Positions 1-6,109 are shown, counted from the stretch's first letter. The stretch is 6,326 bases of DNA from Gammaproteobacteria bacterium (GCA_030426705.1 JAUHXW010000179.1:1-6326); one strand, 5' to 3'. Notes: generated by a model not told the origin, from the sequence alone. Program-made: numbers and translations.

Positions 1-2004
1 CTGTTCCAGTTCGATGATAATTTTATCGACAATCTTTTCAATATGAATTTTATCCAAAGACTTGAATGGCACAATGGCATCCAGGCGGTTACGGAATTCC
101 GGGGTAAAGTGTCTGTTAAGCTCAATCATGGCGTCAGAACTGCGGTCTTGTTCCAGGAAGCCAAAACTGTTTTGGCTTAAAGTGGTGGCACCGGCATTGG
201 TGGTCATCACTATCAATACATTGCGAAAATCAGTTTCACGACCATTTGAGTCAGTCAATTTGCCGTTATCCATCACTTGTAACAACACGTTAATCACATC
301 AGGGTGGGCTTTTTCTACTTCATCCAACAATACGATACTGTGAGGTGTTTGGTGCACTTTGTCGGTCAATAAGCCGCCTGATTCATGCCCCACATAACCT
401 GGAGGTGCTCCGATCAATTTGGCCACGGTATGTGGCTCCATGTATTCTGACATGTCAAATCGAATCAATTTAAGGTTCAAATGATGTGATAACTGTTTAA
501 CCACCTCAGTTTTTCCGACGCCTGTAGGCCCTGCGAAAATCAAGTTAGCTACGGTGCGGTTATCTCGGTTTAACCCAGCACGTGCCATTTTGATGGCGGA
601 AGCCAGAATTTCGATGGCTTCATCCTGACCAAAAATAACATGTTTCAAATTGCGTTCTATGGCTTGTAAACGTTGGCCATCTTCCTGGCTTAAATCATCG
701 ACAGGTATTTTGGCAATTGAAGCAACCACGCGTCTGATGTCACTTTTGTTGATTGCCTGGTCCTGTAAACCTTGAATTTTCTGCCATGAGCCGGCTTCAT
801 CAATGGCATCAATGGCTTTATCTGGCAGGTATTTGTCACTGATGTGCTTGGCTGATAATTTGACTGCTGCGTTGATGGCATCATCTTCGTATTTGACACC
901 ATGGTATTTTTCAAAATGAGGTTGCAAGCCCTTGATGATTGCTATGGCTTCTTCTTGAGTGGGCTCAGTGATGGTCACTTTCTGGAATCTTCTGGAAAGC
1001 GCACGATCTCGATCAAAAACGTTCCTGACTTCTTCTTGTGTGGTGGCGCCAATACAACGTAACAAACCTTTGCTCAATGCCGGTTTCAGTAAATTTGAGG
1101 CATCCAAAGAGCCACCTGAAACTGCGCCAGCACCTATGATGGTGTGAATTTCATCAATGAATAAAATGGTGTGTTCGATTTTTTGTAGATACTTAATAAC
1201 GGCTTTGAGTCTTTTCTCAAAATCACCGCGATACTTGGTGCCCGCCAACAAACCACCTAAATCCAAAGAAAACACCCGGGCATCTTTGATGACATCAGGA
1301 ACTTGCTGGTTCACAATCAGCAAGGCCAAACCTTCGGCAATCGCGGTTTTTCCCACACCTGGTTCACCAATCAGTAATGGGTTATTTTTTGAACGGCGCA
1401 TCAGAATTTGAATCATTCTTTCTATTTCAGTGGCCCGACCAATCAAAGGATCAACCTGACCGTTTTCCGCTTTTTCATTGAGGTCAATCAAGTATTCCTT
1501 GCCACTGTCTTTTTGTTCATTTTCAGGGACAATTTCTCCATTTTGTTCTTCCTTATCATGAATGTCGTCTGACTCAAATTTACTGCCATGAGCGATACTT
1601 CTGACCACATCAAATCTGGTGATGCCTTGCTTGTTCAGCAAATAAACCACATGCGAGTCCATTTCATCAAACATCGCCACCAAAACACGGTCACCTGAAA
1701 CTTGTTTTAACTCGGCAGATTGAGCTGAGTAAATGGCTCTTTGTATGACCCGACGAAAAGCCAAAGTGGGCTGGGTTTCAATTTGTGAATCAGCTGGTAA
1801 AATTTTGACATGCTGGCTGATTAAATCTTCCAGTTCCTGCCTGAGCAGTGGTATATCAGCTTCAACCATTTCCAAAATTTGGGCAGCATGTTTGTTTTCT
1901 AATAAAGCCAGCATCAGGTGTTCCATGGTCAACAATTCGTGGCGTTCTTGCCTGGCCAGTTTGTAAATTTTATTGATGCTTTGGTCGAGATGGGTATCTA
2001 ACAT
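1..2004 (-). CDS. clpA: ATP-dependent Clp protease ATP-binding subunit ClpA (C-terminus beyond the window)
   Basis: ClpA is a double-AAA+ cytoplasmic unfoldase that threads substrates into the ClpP peptidase. The reading frame stays open from the ATG at 2004 to base 1, giving 668 codons. E. coli ClpA has about 758 residues, so roughly the last 85-90 are off the left edge. The N-domain covers about residues 1-140. An acidic linker follows, then the first AAA+ module with Walker A GEPGVGKT (213-220) and Walker B FIDEIH (D284, E285). The second module has Walker A GPTGVGKT (492-499), Walker B LLDEVEKAH (D561, E562) and the box FTPEFRNRLD. All sit one to three residues from their E. coli positions. 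The ClpP-docking loop reads FGF at 614-616, where E. coli has IGL. The start is set by the TAATG overlap with clpS and by a GGAGG seven bases upstream (2012-2016). Translation is probably coupled to clpS. Family assignment is very secure. Confidence 0.97.
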   Translation of the reverse strand, partial: MLDTHLDQSINKIYKLARQERHELLTMEHLMLALLENKHAAQILEMVEADIPLLRQELEDLISQHVKILPADSQIETQPTLAFRRVIQRAIYSAQSAELKQVSGDRVLVAMFDEMDSHVVYLLNKQGITRFDVVRSIAHGSKFESDDIHDKEEQNGEIVPENEQKDSGKEYLIDLNEKAENGQVDPLIGRATEIERMIQILMRRSKNNPLLIGEPGVGKTAIAEGLALLIVNQQVPDVIKDARVFSLDLGGLLAGTKYRGDFEKRLKAVIKYLQKIEHTILFIDEIHTIIGAGAVSGGSLDASNLLKPALSKGLLRCIGATTQEEVRNVFDRDRALSRRFQKVTITEPTQEEAIAIIKGLQPHFEKYHGVKYEDDAINAAVKLSAKHISDKYLPDKAIDAIDEAGSWQKIQGLQDQAINKSDIRRVVASIAKIPVDDLSQEDGQRLQAIERNLKHVIFGQDEAIEILASAIKMARAGLNRDNRTVANLIFAGPTGVGKTEVVKQLSHHLNLKLIRFDMSEYMEPHTVAKLIGAPPGYVGHESGGLLTDKVHQTPHSIVLLDEVEKAHPDVINVLLQVMDNGKLTDSNGRETDFRNVLIVMTTNAGATTLSQNSFGFLEQDRSSDAMIELNRHFTPEFRNRLDAIVPFKSLDKIHIEKIVDKIIIELEQ

Positions 2005-2324
2005 TACACTGCCTCCGCAACACAGAGCAGGGGATGTTCATTGTCACGAGAATATTCGTTAACCTGAGCCGTTTTGGTTTCAGCCACTTCATGGGTAAAA
2101 ATACCACACAATCCTTGTCCGCGTGTATGCACATGCAACATGATTTGCGTGGCTTTTTGTTCATCCATATCAAAAAACTTCTGTAACACCTCAATGACAA
2201 AATTCATGGGCGTATAGTCGTCATTCAACAAAATGACTTTGTACATTTTAGGTTCTTTCAACTCAACAGAAGTTTCTTCCAGTACTCCTGTGTCTTGTTG
2301 TTGTTTGTTTTCTTTATCGGTCAT
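2004..2324 (-). CDS. clpS: ATP-dependent Clp protease adaptor protein ClpS
   Basis: ClpS binds proteins with destabilising N-terminal residues (N-end rule) and hands them to the ClpA N-domain. From the ATG at 2324 the product is 106 residues, exactly the E. coli length. Residues 1-26 are a polar, flexible tail, as in the family. The core begins MYKVILLNDDYTPMNFV. The N-degron pocket residues are all present at E. coli numbering: N34, D35, D36, M40 and H66. The C-terminal motifs CGIFTHEVAETK and ENEHPLL-type (DNEHPLL) also match. A longer in-frame start at 2399 would add 25 residues, but it overlaps the likely promoter and has no family counterpart, so I prefer 2324. No strong Shine-Dalgarno sequence precedes it; only a weak GAATGAGA-like stretch lies well upstream. 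The stop codon overlaps the clpA start by one base, indicating a clpSA operon. Confidence 0.96.
   Translation of the reverse strand: MTDKENKQQQDTGVLEETSVELKEPKMYKVILLNDDYTPMNFVIEVLQKFFDMDEQKATQIMLHVHTRGQGLCGIFTHEVAETKTAQVNEYSRDNEHPLLCVAEAV
2012..2016 (-). promoter_or_regulatory. Shine-Dalgarno site of clpA
   Basis: The minus strand reads GGAGG seven bases before the clpA ATG, inside the last codons of clpS. It fixes the clpA start and, with the one-base stop/start overlap, supports coupled translation of the two genes. Confidence 0.8.
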
Positions 2325-2360
2325 GTTGGTTGTGTTTATCTCATTCAATTTCACATATTC

Positions 2361-2390
2361 CCTATATTTGACTTTATACCCAAATTTCAA
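2361..2390 (-). promoter_or_regulatory. possible sigma-70 promoter of clpSA
   Basis: On the minus strand TTGAAA (2390-2385) is followed after 18 bases by TATAGG (2366-2361), about 36 bases upstream of the chosen clpS start. Each box matches the consensus at four of six positions. An alternative -10, TATAAA (2378-2373), lies between them. The location is right, but the boxes are weak enough that chance is possible. Confidence 0.35.
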
Positions 2391-2474
2391 GCAAAGCAAT
2401 TGTTTCTACTAAAAAAGGTTCTGGATCAAATCATAGAAAGGCAATGTGTGAAACAAGCTGGAATTTTTTATTAA

Positions 2475-2492
2475 GAGACCTTTGCTCGATTC
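2475..2492 (+). repeat. left terminal inverted repeat of the MITE-like element
   Basis: GAGACCTTTGCTCGATTC, identical to the reverse complement of 2617-2634. It is immediately preceded by ATTAA (2470-2474). Confidence 0.9.
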
Positions 2493-2616
2493 GTGAACAA
2501 AGATATAAAGTTTAAAAATGTGCCACTCTGCGTTGAAAAACTTGCCAATAACGGCGTATTGGACTGCATTTTCCGCCTTGATTGGCGCATTTTTAACTCT
2601 TTTTCTCAATTGCTCA

Positions 2617-2634
2617 GAATCGAGCAAAGGTCTC
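2617..2634 (-). repeat. right terminal inverted repeat of the MITE-like element
   Basis: Reverse complement of the left end with 18 of 18 matches. It is immediately followed by the second ATTAA copy (2635-2639). Confidence 0.9.
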
Positions 2635-2715
2635 ATTAAGTTTGACCATTCTCGGCAAAAGAATTGATGTCTGTGAGCAGTTCTATTCGCACCAAGCTTA
2701 CAGTTTAAGGAATTC

Positions 2716-2721
2716 TATAAT
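2716..2721 (+). promoter_or_regulatory. -10 box of the alkB promoter
   Basis: A perfect TATAAT lies 60 bases upstream of the alkB ATG, putting transcription start near 2728. No good -35 box is found at 16-18 bases; the sequence there is CCAAGC-like. The promoter may therefore need an activator or be intrinsically weak. The palindrome at 2732-2749 begins just downstream of the predicted start. Confidence 0.55.
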
Positions 2722-2731
2722 TATGCGCTTG

Positions 2732-2749
2732 ACTGACCGGTCGGTCAGT
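2732..2749 (+). promoter_or_regulatory. TetR-type operator palindrome upstream of alkB
   Basis: The site has seven-base arms ACTGACC and GGTCAGT around a GGTC centre, 18 bp in all. GACCGGTCGGTC-like palindromes are typical operators of TetR/AcrR-family repressors. It would lie at about +4 to +21 of a transcript from the TATAAT at 2716, where a bound dimer would block initiation or elongation. No regulator gene lies in the window. The repeat structure is seen directly; the protein family is inferred. Confidence 0.6.
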
Positions 2750-2766
2750 GATATGGTTGTTACCGT

Positions 2767-2772
2767 GGAGGA
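2767..2772 (+). promoter_or_regulatory. Shine-Dalgarno site of alkB
   Basis: GGAGGA ends eight bases before the ATG at 2781. It decides the start in favour of 2781 over an in-frame GTG at 2748. That GTG falls inside the operator palindrome and has no such site. Confidence 0.8.
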
Positions 2773-2780
2773 AAGTGATT

Positions 2781-3869
2781 ATGCAAACACGTAAACCCAA
2801 AAAATATTTATGGCTGCTATCCACCCTTTTGCCTTTGGTTGCTTTGAGTGGCATGTGGTTATTTGAATGGTTGAATCAGCTTTTGTTGTTGGCTGTGCCA
2901 TTGCTGTTTATATACCTGTTGATTCCTGCGCTGGATTTGGTTTTCTCAACAGATGAATCCAATCCGGATGAAGAGCAAGTGCAAAATTTGGAACAGGATT
3001 CTTATTACAATTGGGTGTTGTACCTGATGTTACCACTGCATTTTTTTGTGTTTTATGTTCTGGTTGAGTATTTAGTCATCAATCAGTTGGGTTTTTGGGC
3101 AGAAGCCATGGTGGTGCTCACTTTGGGAGTTTTTGGCGGATTGGCCGTTAATTTGGGACATGAATTGGGGCATAAAAAAGACCGCGTTTCACGAAACTTG
3201 GCTAAACTGGCTTTGGCCAGTGGTGCTTATGGACATTTTAACATTGAGCATAATGCCGGACATCATCGTGAAGTGGCGACTCCTGAGGACACGGCCAGTG
3301 CCAGATACGGTGAAAGTATTTATCAATTTGTCTGGCGTGAATATCCTGGCGGCATCAAAAGAGCCTGGCGCATAGAAAAGGCGAGACTGGCCAGAAAGGG
3401 GTTGCCTTGGTATTCAAGGGATAACCAAATCCTGCATTCTTATGCCATGACCTTGTTGATATATGGTTTGTTGACCTACTGGTTAGGTTGGGAGGCATTA
3501 TTTATTATGCTGGTTCATGCGCCCATCGTCTGGTGGCAATTGACCAGTGCCAATTACATCGAACATTATGGTTTGTTGCGTCAAAAAGAAGGCACAGGTA
3601 AATATGAAAAATGTCAGCCCAAACATTCGTGGAATTCAAATCACCTGATATCGAATCTGGTTTTATTCCACCTGCAAAGACATTCAGACCATCATGCTAA
3701 TCCAGCAAGGCACTATCAAAGCTTGCGTCATTTTGAAGATGCGCCGCAATTACCAACCGGTTATATGGGTATGTTTTTGTTGGCCTATGTTCCACCGCTT
3801 TGGTTTAAGGTGATGGACAAAAAACTCATGGATATGGCACAAAATGATATGAATTTAATTAATCATTAA
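2781..3869 (+). CDS. alkB: alkane 1-monooxygenase (AlkB, membrane non-heme diiron hydroxylase)
   Basis: AlkB hydroxylates the terminal carbon of n-alkanes to 1-alkanols in the cytoplasmic membrane, using O2 and electrons from rubredoxin. The protein has 362 residues, somewhat shorter than the roughly 380-410 of well-studied AlkBs. All signature boxes are intact: HELGHK (127-132), EHNAGHH followed by VATPEDTASAR (156-162 onward), the NYIEHYG box (H262, Y263, G264) and LQRHSDHH (298-305). The early conserved PALD...NP stretch is also present (49-62). Hydrophobic segments lie at about 9-31, 34-55, 79-100, 107-126, 221-238 and 240-256, consistent with six membrane helices. There is no fused rubredoxin domain. 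The nearby TetR-type palindrome suggests repression relieved by a substrate or lipid signal. The family also includes related fatty-chain hydroxylases, so the exact substrate is uncertain. Its divergent neighbour clpS gives no functional clue. Confidence 0.95.
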   Translation: MQTRKPKKYLWLLSTLLPLVALSGMWLFEWLNQLLLLAVPLLFIYLLIPALDLVFSTDESNPDEEQVQNLEQDSYYNWVLYLMLPLHFFVFYVLVEYLVINQLGFWAEAMVVLTLGVFGGLAVNLGHELGHKKDRVSRNLAKLALASGAYGHFNIEHNAGHHREVATPEDTASARYGESIYQFVWREYPGGIKRAWRIEKARLARKGLPWYSRDNQILHSYAMTLLIYGLLTYWLGWEALFIMLVHAPIVWWQLTSANYIEHYGLLRQKEGTGKYEKCQPKHSWNSNHLISNLVLFHLQRHSDHHANPARHYQSLRHFEDAPQLPTGYMGMFLLAYVPPLWFKVMDKKLMDMAQNDMNLINH

Positions 3870-3887
3870 GGAATGCTCTTGGGTCTT

Positions 3888-3918
3888 CTTTCAAATTTGT
3901 TCCCGACAAATTTGAAAG
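3888..3918. terminator. strong hairpin downstream of alkB, possible transcription terminator
   Basis: CTTTCAAATTTGT (3888-3900) and its exact complement (3906-3918) form a 13-bp stem with a five-base loop, 18 bases after the alkB stop. It is not followed by a T-run on either strand, so it is not a textbook intrinsic terminator. It may instead protect the mRNA 3' end or be part of a longer intergenic repeat. GCTCTTGG (3875-3882) and CCAAGAGC (3981-3988) form a further inverted pair bracketing it. Confidence 0.45.
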
Positions 3919-3995
3919 CGGCCTCGGCGAGCATAGCTTTCAATTTCGGGCTGCTCTTTCTGATTCGCTTCGCTCACCAACCAAGAGCGCGGGTC

Positions 3996-4012
3996 GAGCT
4001 GCTTAGCAGCTC
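3996..4012. repeat. short GC-rich hairpin
   Basis: GAGCTGC (3996-4002) and GCAGCTC (4006-4012) pair perfectly around a three-base TTA loop. No T-run follows. It lies in the structured spacer between alkB and the helicase gene. Confidence 0.6.
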
Positions 4013-4040
4013 TCCGAGCTCAATAGCGCCCTTAACCTAC

Positions 4041-4059
4041 AAGCCGGCTGAGCCTGTCG
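4041..4059 (-). repeat. dispersed repeat, copy 1
   Basis: AAGCCGGCTGAGCCTGTCG is identical over 19 bases to 4127-4145. Copy 2 continues directly with AAGCC. Here AAGCC resumes only at 4083, after 23 unrelated bases, as if the copy had been interrupted. Strand is set relative to CTTCGACAGGCTCAG read as plus. Confidence 0.75.
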
Positions 4060-4097
4060 TCAAGCAAAGCAAATAATTTTCGAAGCCTTCCACTACA

Positions 4098-4148
4098 CTT
4101 CGACAGGCTCAGTGTACTTGGGATGTAAGCCGGCTGAGCCTGTCGAAG
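4098..4148. repeat. inverted pair of the CTTCGACAGGCTCAG repeat
   Basis: CTTCGACAGGCTCAG (4098-4112) and its exact complement (4134-4148) form 15-bp arms around a 21-base loop. A degenerate further copy in the second orientation is TTGAGTTCGTCGAAGTG (4201-4217). The plus-orientation arm and the bases after it recur at 6239-6265. Repeats of this kind are widespread intergenic sequences in many bacterial genomes; their function is unclear. Confidence 0.8.
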
Positions 4149-4282
4149 CCCTTTTTCTTGAGACAATCTTTTTGAAGAGCACAATTCTACAGGTGGTATG
4201 TTGAGTTCGTCGAAGTGTTCAGCGCGTATTCTACAAACAAAAGAAAAAGCTGATAAAAGAGGTTATTTGTTAAGACTTCCTA

Positions 4283-4288
4283 TATAAT
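4283..4288 (+). promoter_or_regulatory. -10 box of the helicase gene
   Basis: A perfect TATAAT lies 42 bases before the ATG, predicting a transcript start near 4295 and a leader of about 36 bases. No convincing -35 box lies at standard spacing; TTGTTA at 4267 is only 10 bases upstream. Confidence 0.5.
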
Positions 4289-4307
4289 CCGCACTCTTTT
4301 TTCCAAT

Positions 4308-4320
4308 GCAGCCTGGCTGC
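4308..4320 (+). promoter_or_regulatory. hairpin just upstream of the helicase start codon
   Basis: GCAGCC and GGCTGC pair around a single T; in practice this is five pairs with a three-base loop. It ends ten bases before the ATG at 4331, in the position where a Shine-Dalgarno site would be expected, and none is visible. It could modulate ribosome access, but that is inference. Confidence 0.4.
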
Positions 4321-4330
4321 TCCATTATTT

Positions 4331-6109
4331 ATGTCCTCTAAAAACATTTCTCAAACCTTTGAAGAACTGGGTTTGTTGCCTGCTGTGCTCAAATCAGTCA
4401 AGGAAAATGGCTACGAACAACCTTCACCCATCCAGGCAGCCAGTATTCCGCCCATACTCTCGGGTCGAGATGTTTTAGGTCAAGCCCAAACCGGTACCGG
4501 TAAAACCGCAGCTTTTGCGCTACCAATTTTGAGCAATATAGACCCCAAGGCCAAAGGTGTACAAGTGCTGGTATTGACCCCTACCAGGGAATTGGCGATT
4601 CAGGTGGCAGAAGCTTTTCAGTCTTATGCCAGGTATATCAAGGACTTTCATGTATTGCCCATTTATGGCGGTCAAAGTTACACCATTCAACTCAAACAGC
4701 TCAAGCGAGGTGTGGATGTGGTGGTTGGAACACCAGGCAGGGTGATGGATCACATGCGCAGAAAGACATTGAAACTGGATAATTTGCAAACATTGGTGCT
4801 GGATGAAGCCGATGAGATGTTACGCATGGGGTTTATTGATGATGTGGATTGGATTTTAAGTCACACGCCGCATGACCGACAAATTGCTCTGTTTTCTGCC
4901 ACCATGCCGAAGGAAGTCAAGAAAGTGGCGGTGGATCATTTGCATAAACCGGTTGATATCAAAATTGAAACCAAAACCACCACGGCCAAAAACATCAGGC
5001 AACGTTACTGGATGGTCAGTGGTTTGAAAAAACTGGAAGCATTGACCCGGGTTTTGGAAGTTGAGGATTTTGAAGGTGTTCTGATCTTTGTCAGAACCAA
5101 GATGGCCACTGAAGAACTGGCGGAAAAATTACAAGCCAGAGGCTTTTCTGCAGAAGCACTTAACGGCGACATGGTACAAAAACAACGTGAACGTCTGGTC
5201 AGTAAACTGAAAAGCGGGGTGGTGGATATTTTGATTGGCACCGACGTGGTGGCACGTGGATTGGACGTGGATCGCATCAGTCACGTGATTAACTATGACA
5301 TACCTTATGACACCGAGTCGTATGTTCACCGCATAGGACGTACCGGTCGTGCAGGTCGTTCCGGTGAAGCGATTTTATTTGTTTCACGCCGTGAACAACG
5401 CATGTTGAGAATGATTGAAAAAGCCACCAATCAAAAAATTGAGCCCATGGACATGCCTACGGTTGCGGACATCAATCAAAGCCGCATGCAAAGATTTAAA
5501 GATGAAATCAGCAACACTTTAGCGACCCAGGATTTATCCTTTTACCAGCAAATCATCAGTGATTTTGAACATGAAACAGATTTCAGTCCACAGCTGGTAG
5601 CGGCCGCTTTGTCACACATGATTCATGGTGATAAAGGTTTGCTGCTACAAGAATCAAAAGCTGAACGGCATGAAAGAAATAAAGGCAAGCCGCAAAGGGA
5701 AATTGATGATTCAAACACCCATGCGCGACAAAAGCGACGAGCTGATGATGGTATCGTAGGCACCACGCCTGTGCCACTGTTGAATCATCCAGACATTCCC
5801 ATGGAGCGTTTCCAATTGGCCGCTGGCAGAAAACAGGGTGTAAAACCCAGTCATGTGGTGGGAATGATTTGTAACGAAGTTGAGCTTGACCGGGAATATG
5901 TGGGCCAGATTGACATTTACGATGAATTCACCACGGTTGATTTACCCGCCGATATGCCCAAGGAAGTCATGTCAATCCTTTGGAAAGCGAGGCTTTGTGG
6001 CCGCAAAAGCGAAATTCAAAAATTAGGTGAGGCGTCTTTTGGTCAAGCTAAATCAAAAAAGAAAAAGCCTAAAAAGAAACACCGCAAAGGCAAAAGAACA
6101 AAGAAATAA
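4331..6109 (+). CDS. deaD: DEAD-box ATP-dependent RNA helicase, DeaD/CsdA type
   Basis: DeaD/CsdA unwinds short RNA duplexes and assists ribosome (50S) assembly and mRNA turnover, mainly at low temperature. The 592-residue product compares with about 629 in E. coli. It shows F10 and Q35 of the Q motif, AQTGTGKT (52-59), PTRELA (84-89), TPGR (134-137), DEAD (158-161), SAT (189-191), ARGLD (308-312) and HRIGRTGR (333-340). A dimerisation-type region and a charged linker (about 435-490) precede a DbpA-like RNA-binding domain (about 491-567). That domain contains FQLAAGRKQGV and ends near WKARLCGRKS. The last 20 or so residues are almost all Lys, Arg and His, replacing the Gly/Arg-rich tail of E. 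coli DeaD. The Q motif forces the start at or near 4331, since the next Met is residue 139. There is no Shine-Dalgarno sequence. It appears to be a single-gene unit. Confidence 0.95.
   Translation: MSSKNISQTFEELGLLPAVLKSVKENGYEQPSPIQAASIPPILSGRDVLGQAQTGTGKTAAFALPILSNIDPKAKGVQVLVLTPTRELAIQVAEAFQSYARYIKDFHVLPIYGGQSYTIQLKQLKRGVDVVVGTPGRVMDHMRRKTLKLDNLQTLVLDEADEMLRMGFIDDVDWILSHTPHDRQIALFSATMPKEVKKVAVDHLHKPVDIKIETKTTTAKNIRQRYWMVSGLKKLEALTRVLEVEDFEGVLIFVRTKMATEELAEKLQARGFSAEALNGDMVQKQRERLVSKLKSGVVDILIGTDVVARGLDVDRISHVINYDIPYDTESYVHRIGRTGRAGRSGEAILFVSRREQRMLRMIEKATNQKIEPMDMPTVADINQSRMQRFKDEISNTLATQDLSFYQQIISDFEHETDFSPQLVAAALSHMIHGDKGLLLQESKAERHERNKGKPQREIDDSNTHARQKRRADDGIVGTTPVPLLNHPDIPMERFQLAAGRKQGVKPSHVVGMICNEVELDREYVGQIDIYDEFTTVDLPADMPKEVMSILWKARLCGRKSEIQKLGEASFGQAKSKKKKPKKKHRKGKRTKK

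Larger units (their letters stand above)
2475..2634. mobile_element. 160-bp palindromic MITE-like element with 18-bp perfect terminal inverted repeats
   Basis: The ends are perfect 18-bp inverted repeats: GAGACCTTTGCTCGATTC at 2475-2492 and its complement at 2617-2634. ATTAA lies directly outside both ends (2470-2474 and 2635-2639), as expected for a target-site duplication. The symmetry continues inward. TTAAAAATGTGCCACT (2512-2527) matches the complement of 2581-2596 at 14 of 16 positions, and CCAATA/TATTGG (2545-2550 and 2557-2562) closes a loop almost exactly at the centre. The whole unit could fold as one long imperfect hairpin. It encodes no transposase, so it would need one supplied in trans. 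The GAGACCTTTGC end resembles ends I associate from memory with IS4/IS5-type elements; this family guess is unverified. A 75-codon minus-strand frame crossing the element is incidental. Confidence 0.85.
3870..4330. other. 461-bp repeat-rich intergenic spacer
   Basis: I see no credible gene here. A 67-codon plus-strand frame (3873-4076) has no ribosome binding site, resembles nothing I know and runs through hairpins and repeats. The left part holds the hairpins at 3888-3918 and 3996-4012. The middle holds several copies of a CTTCGACAGGCTCAG-type repeat in both orientations. The right end carries the promoter and leader of the helicase gene. Confidence 0.7.

Noticed and set aside
62..1966. Several plus-strand reading frames opposite clpA
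   Set aside because: They are antisense shadows of a fully conserved ClpA frame and have no features of their own.
2004..2399. 131-residue version of ClpS starting at 2399
   Set aside because: The extra 25 residues overlap the likely promoter and have no family counterpart. The start at 2324 gives the standard 106 residues with pocket residues at E. coli numbering.
2409..2636. 75-codon minus-strand reading frame across the MITE-like element
   Set aside because: It begins at the edge of the right terminal repeat, spans a palindrome, has no Shine-Dalgarno site and no recognisable domain. The inverted repeat structure explains the sequence better.
2748..3869. 373-residue AlkB starting at a GTG at 2748
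   Set aside because: The GTG lies inside the operator palindrome without a ribosome binding site, whereas the ATG at 2781 has GGAGGA at good spacing.
2387..4072. TCAAGCAAAGCAA found both upstream of clpS (2387-2399) and after alkB (4060-4072)
   Set aside because: It is a 13-base AT-rich match with no extension on either side, so it may be chance. I do not call it a repeat.
3873..4076. 67-codon plus-strand reading frame after alkB
   Set aside because: It runs through hairpins and repeats, has no ribosome binding site and matches no family I recognise.
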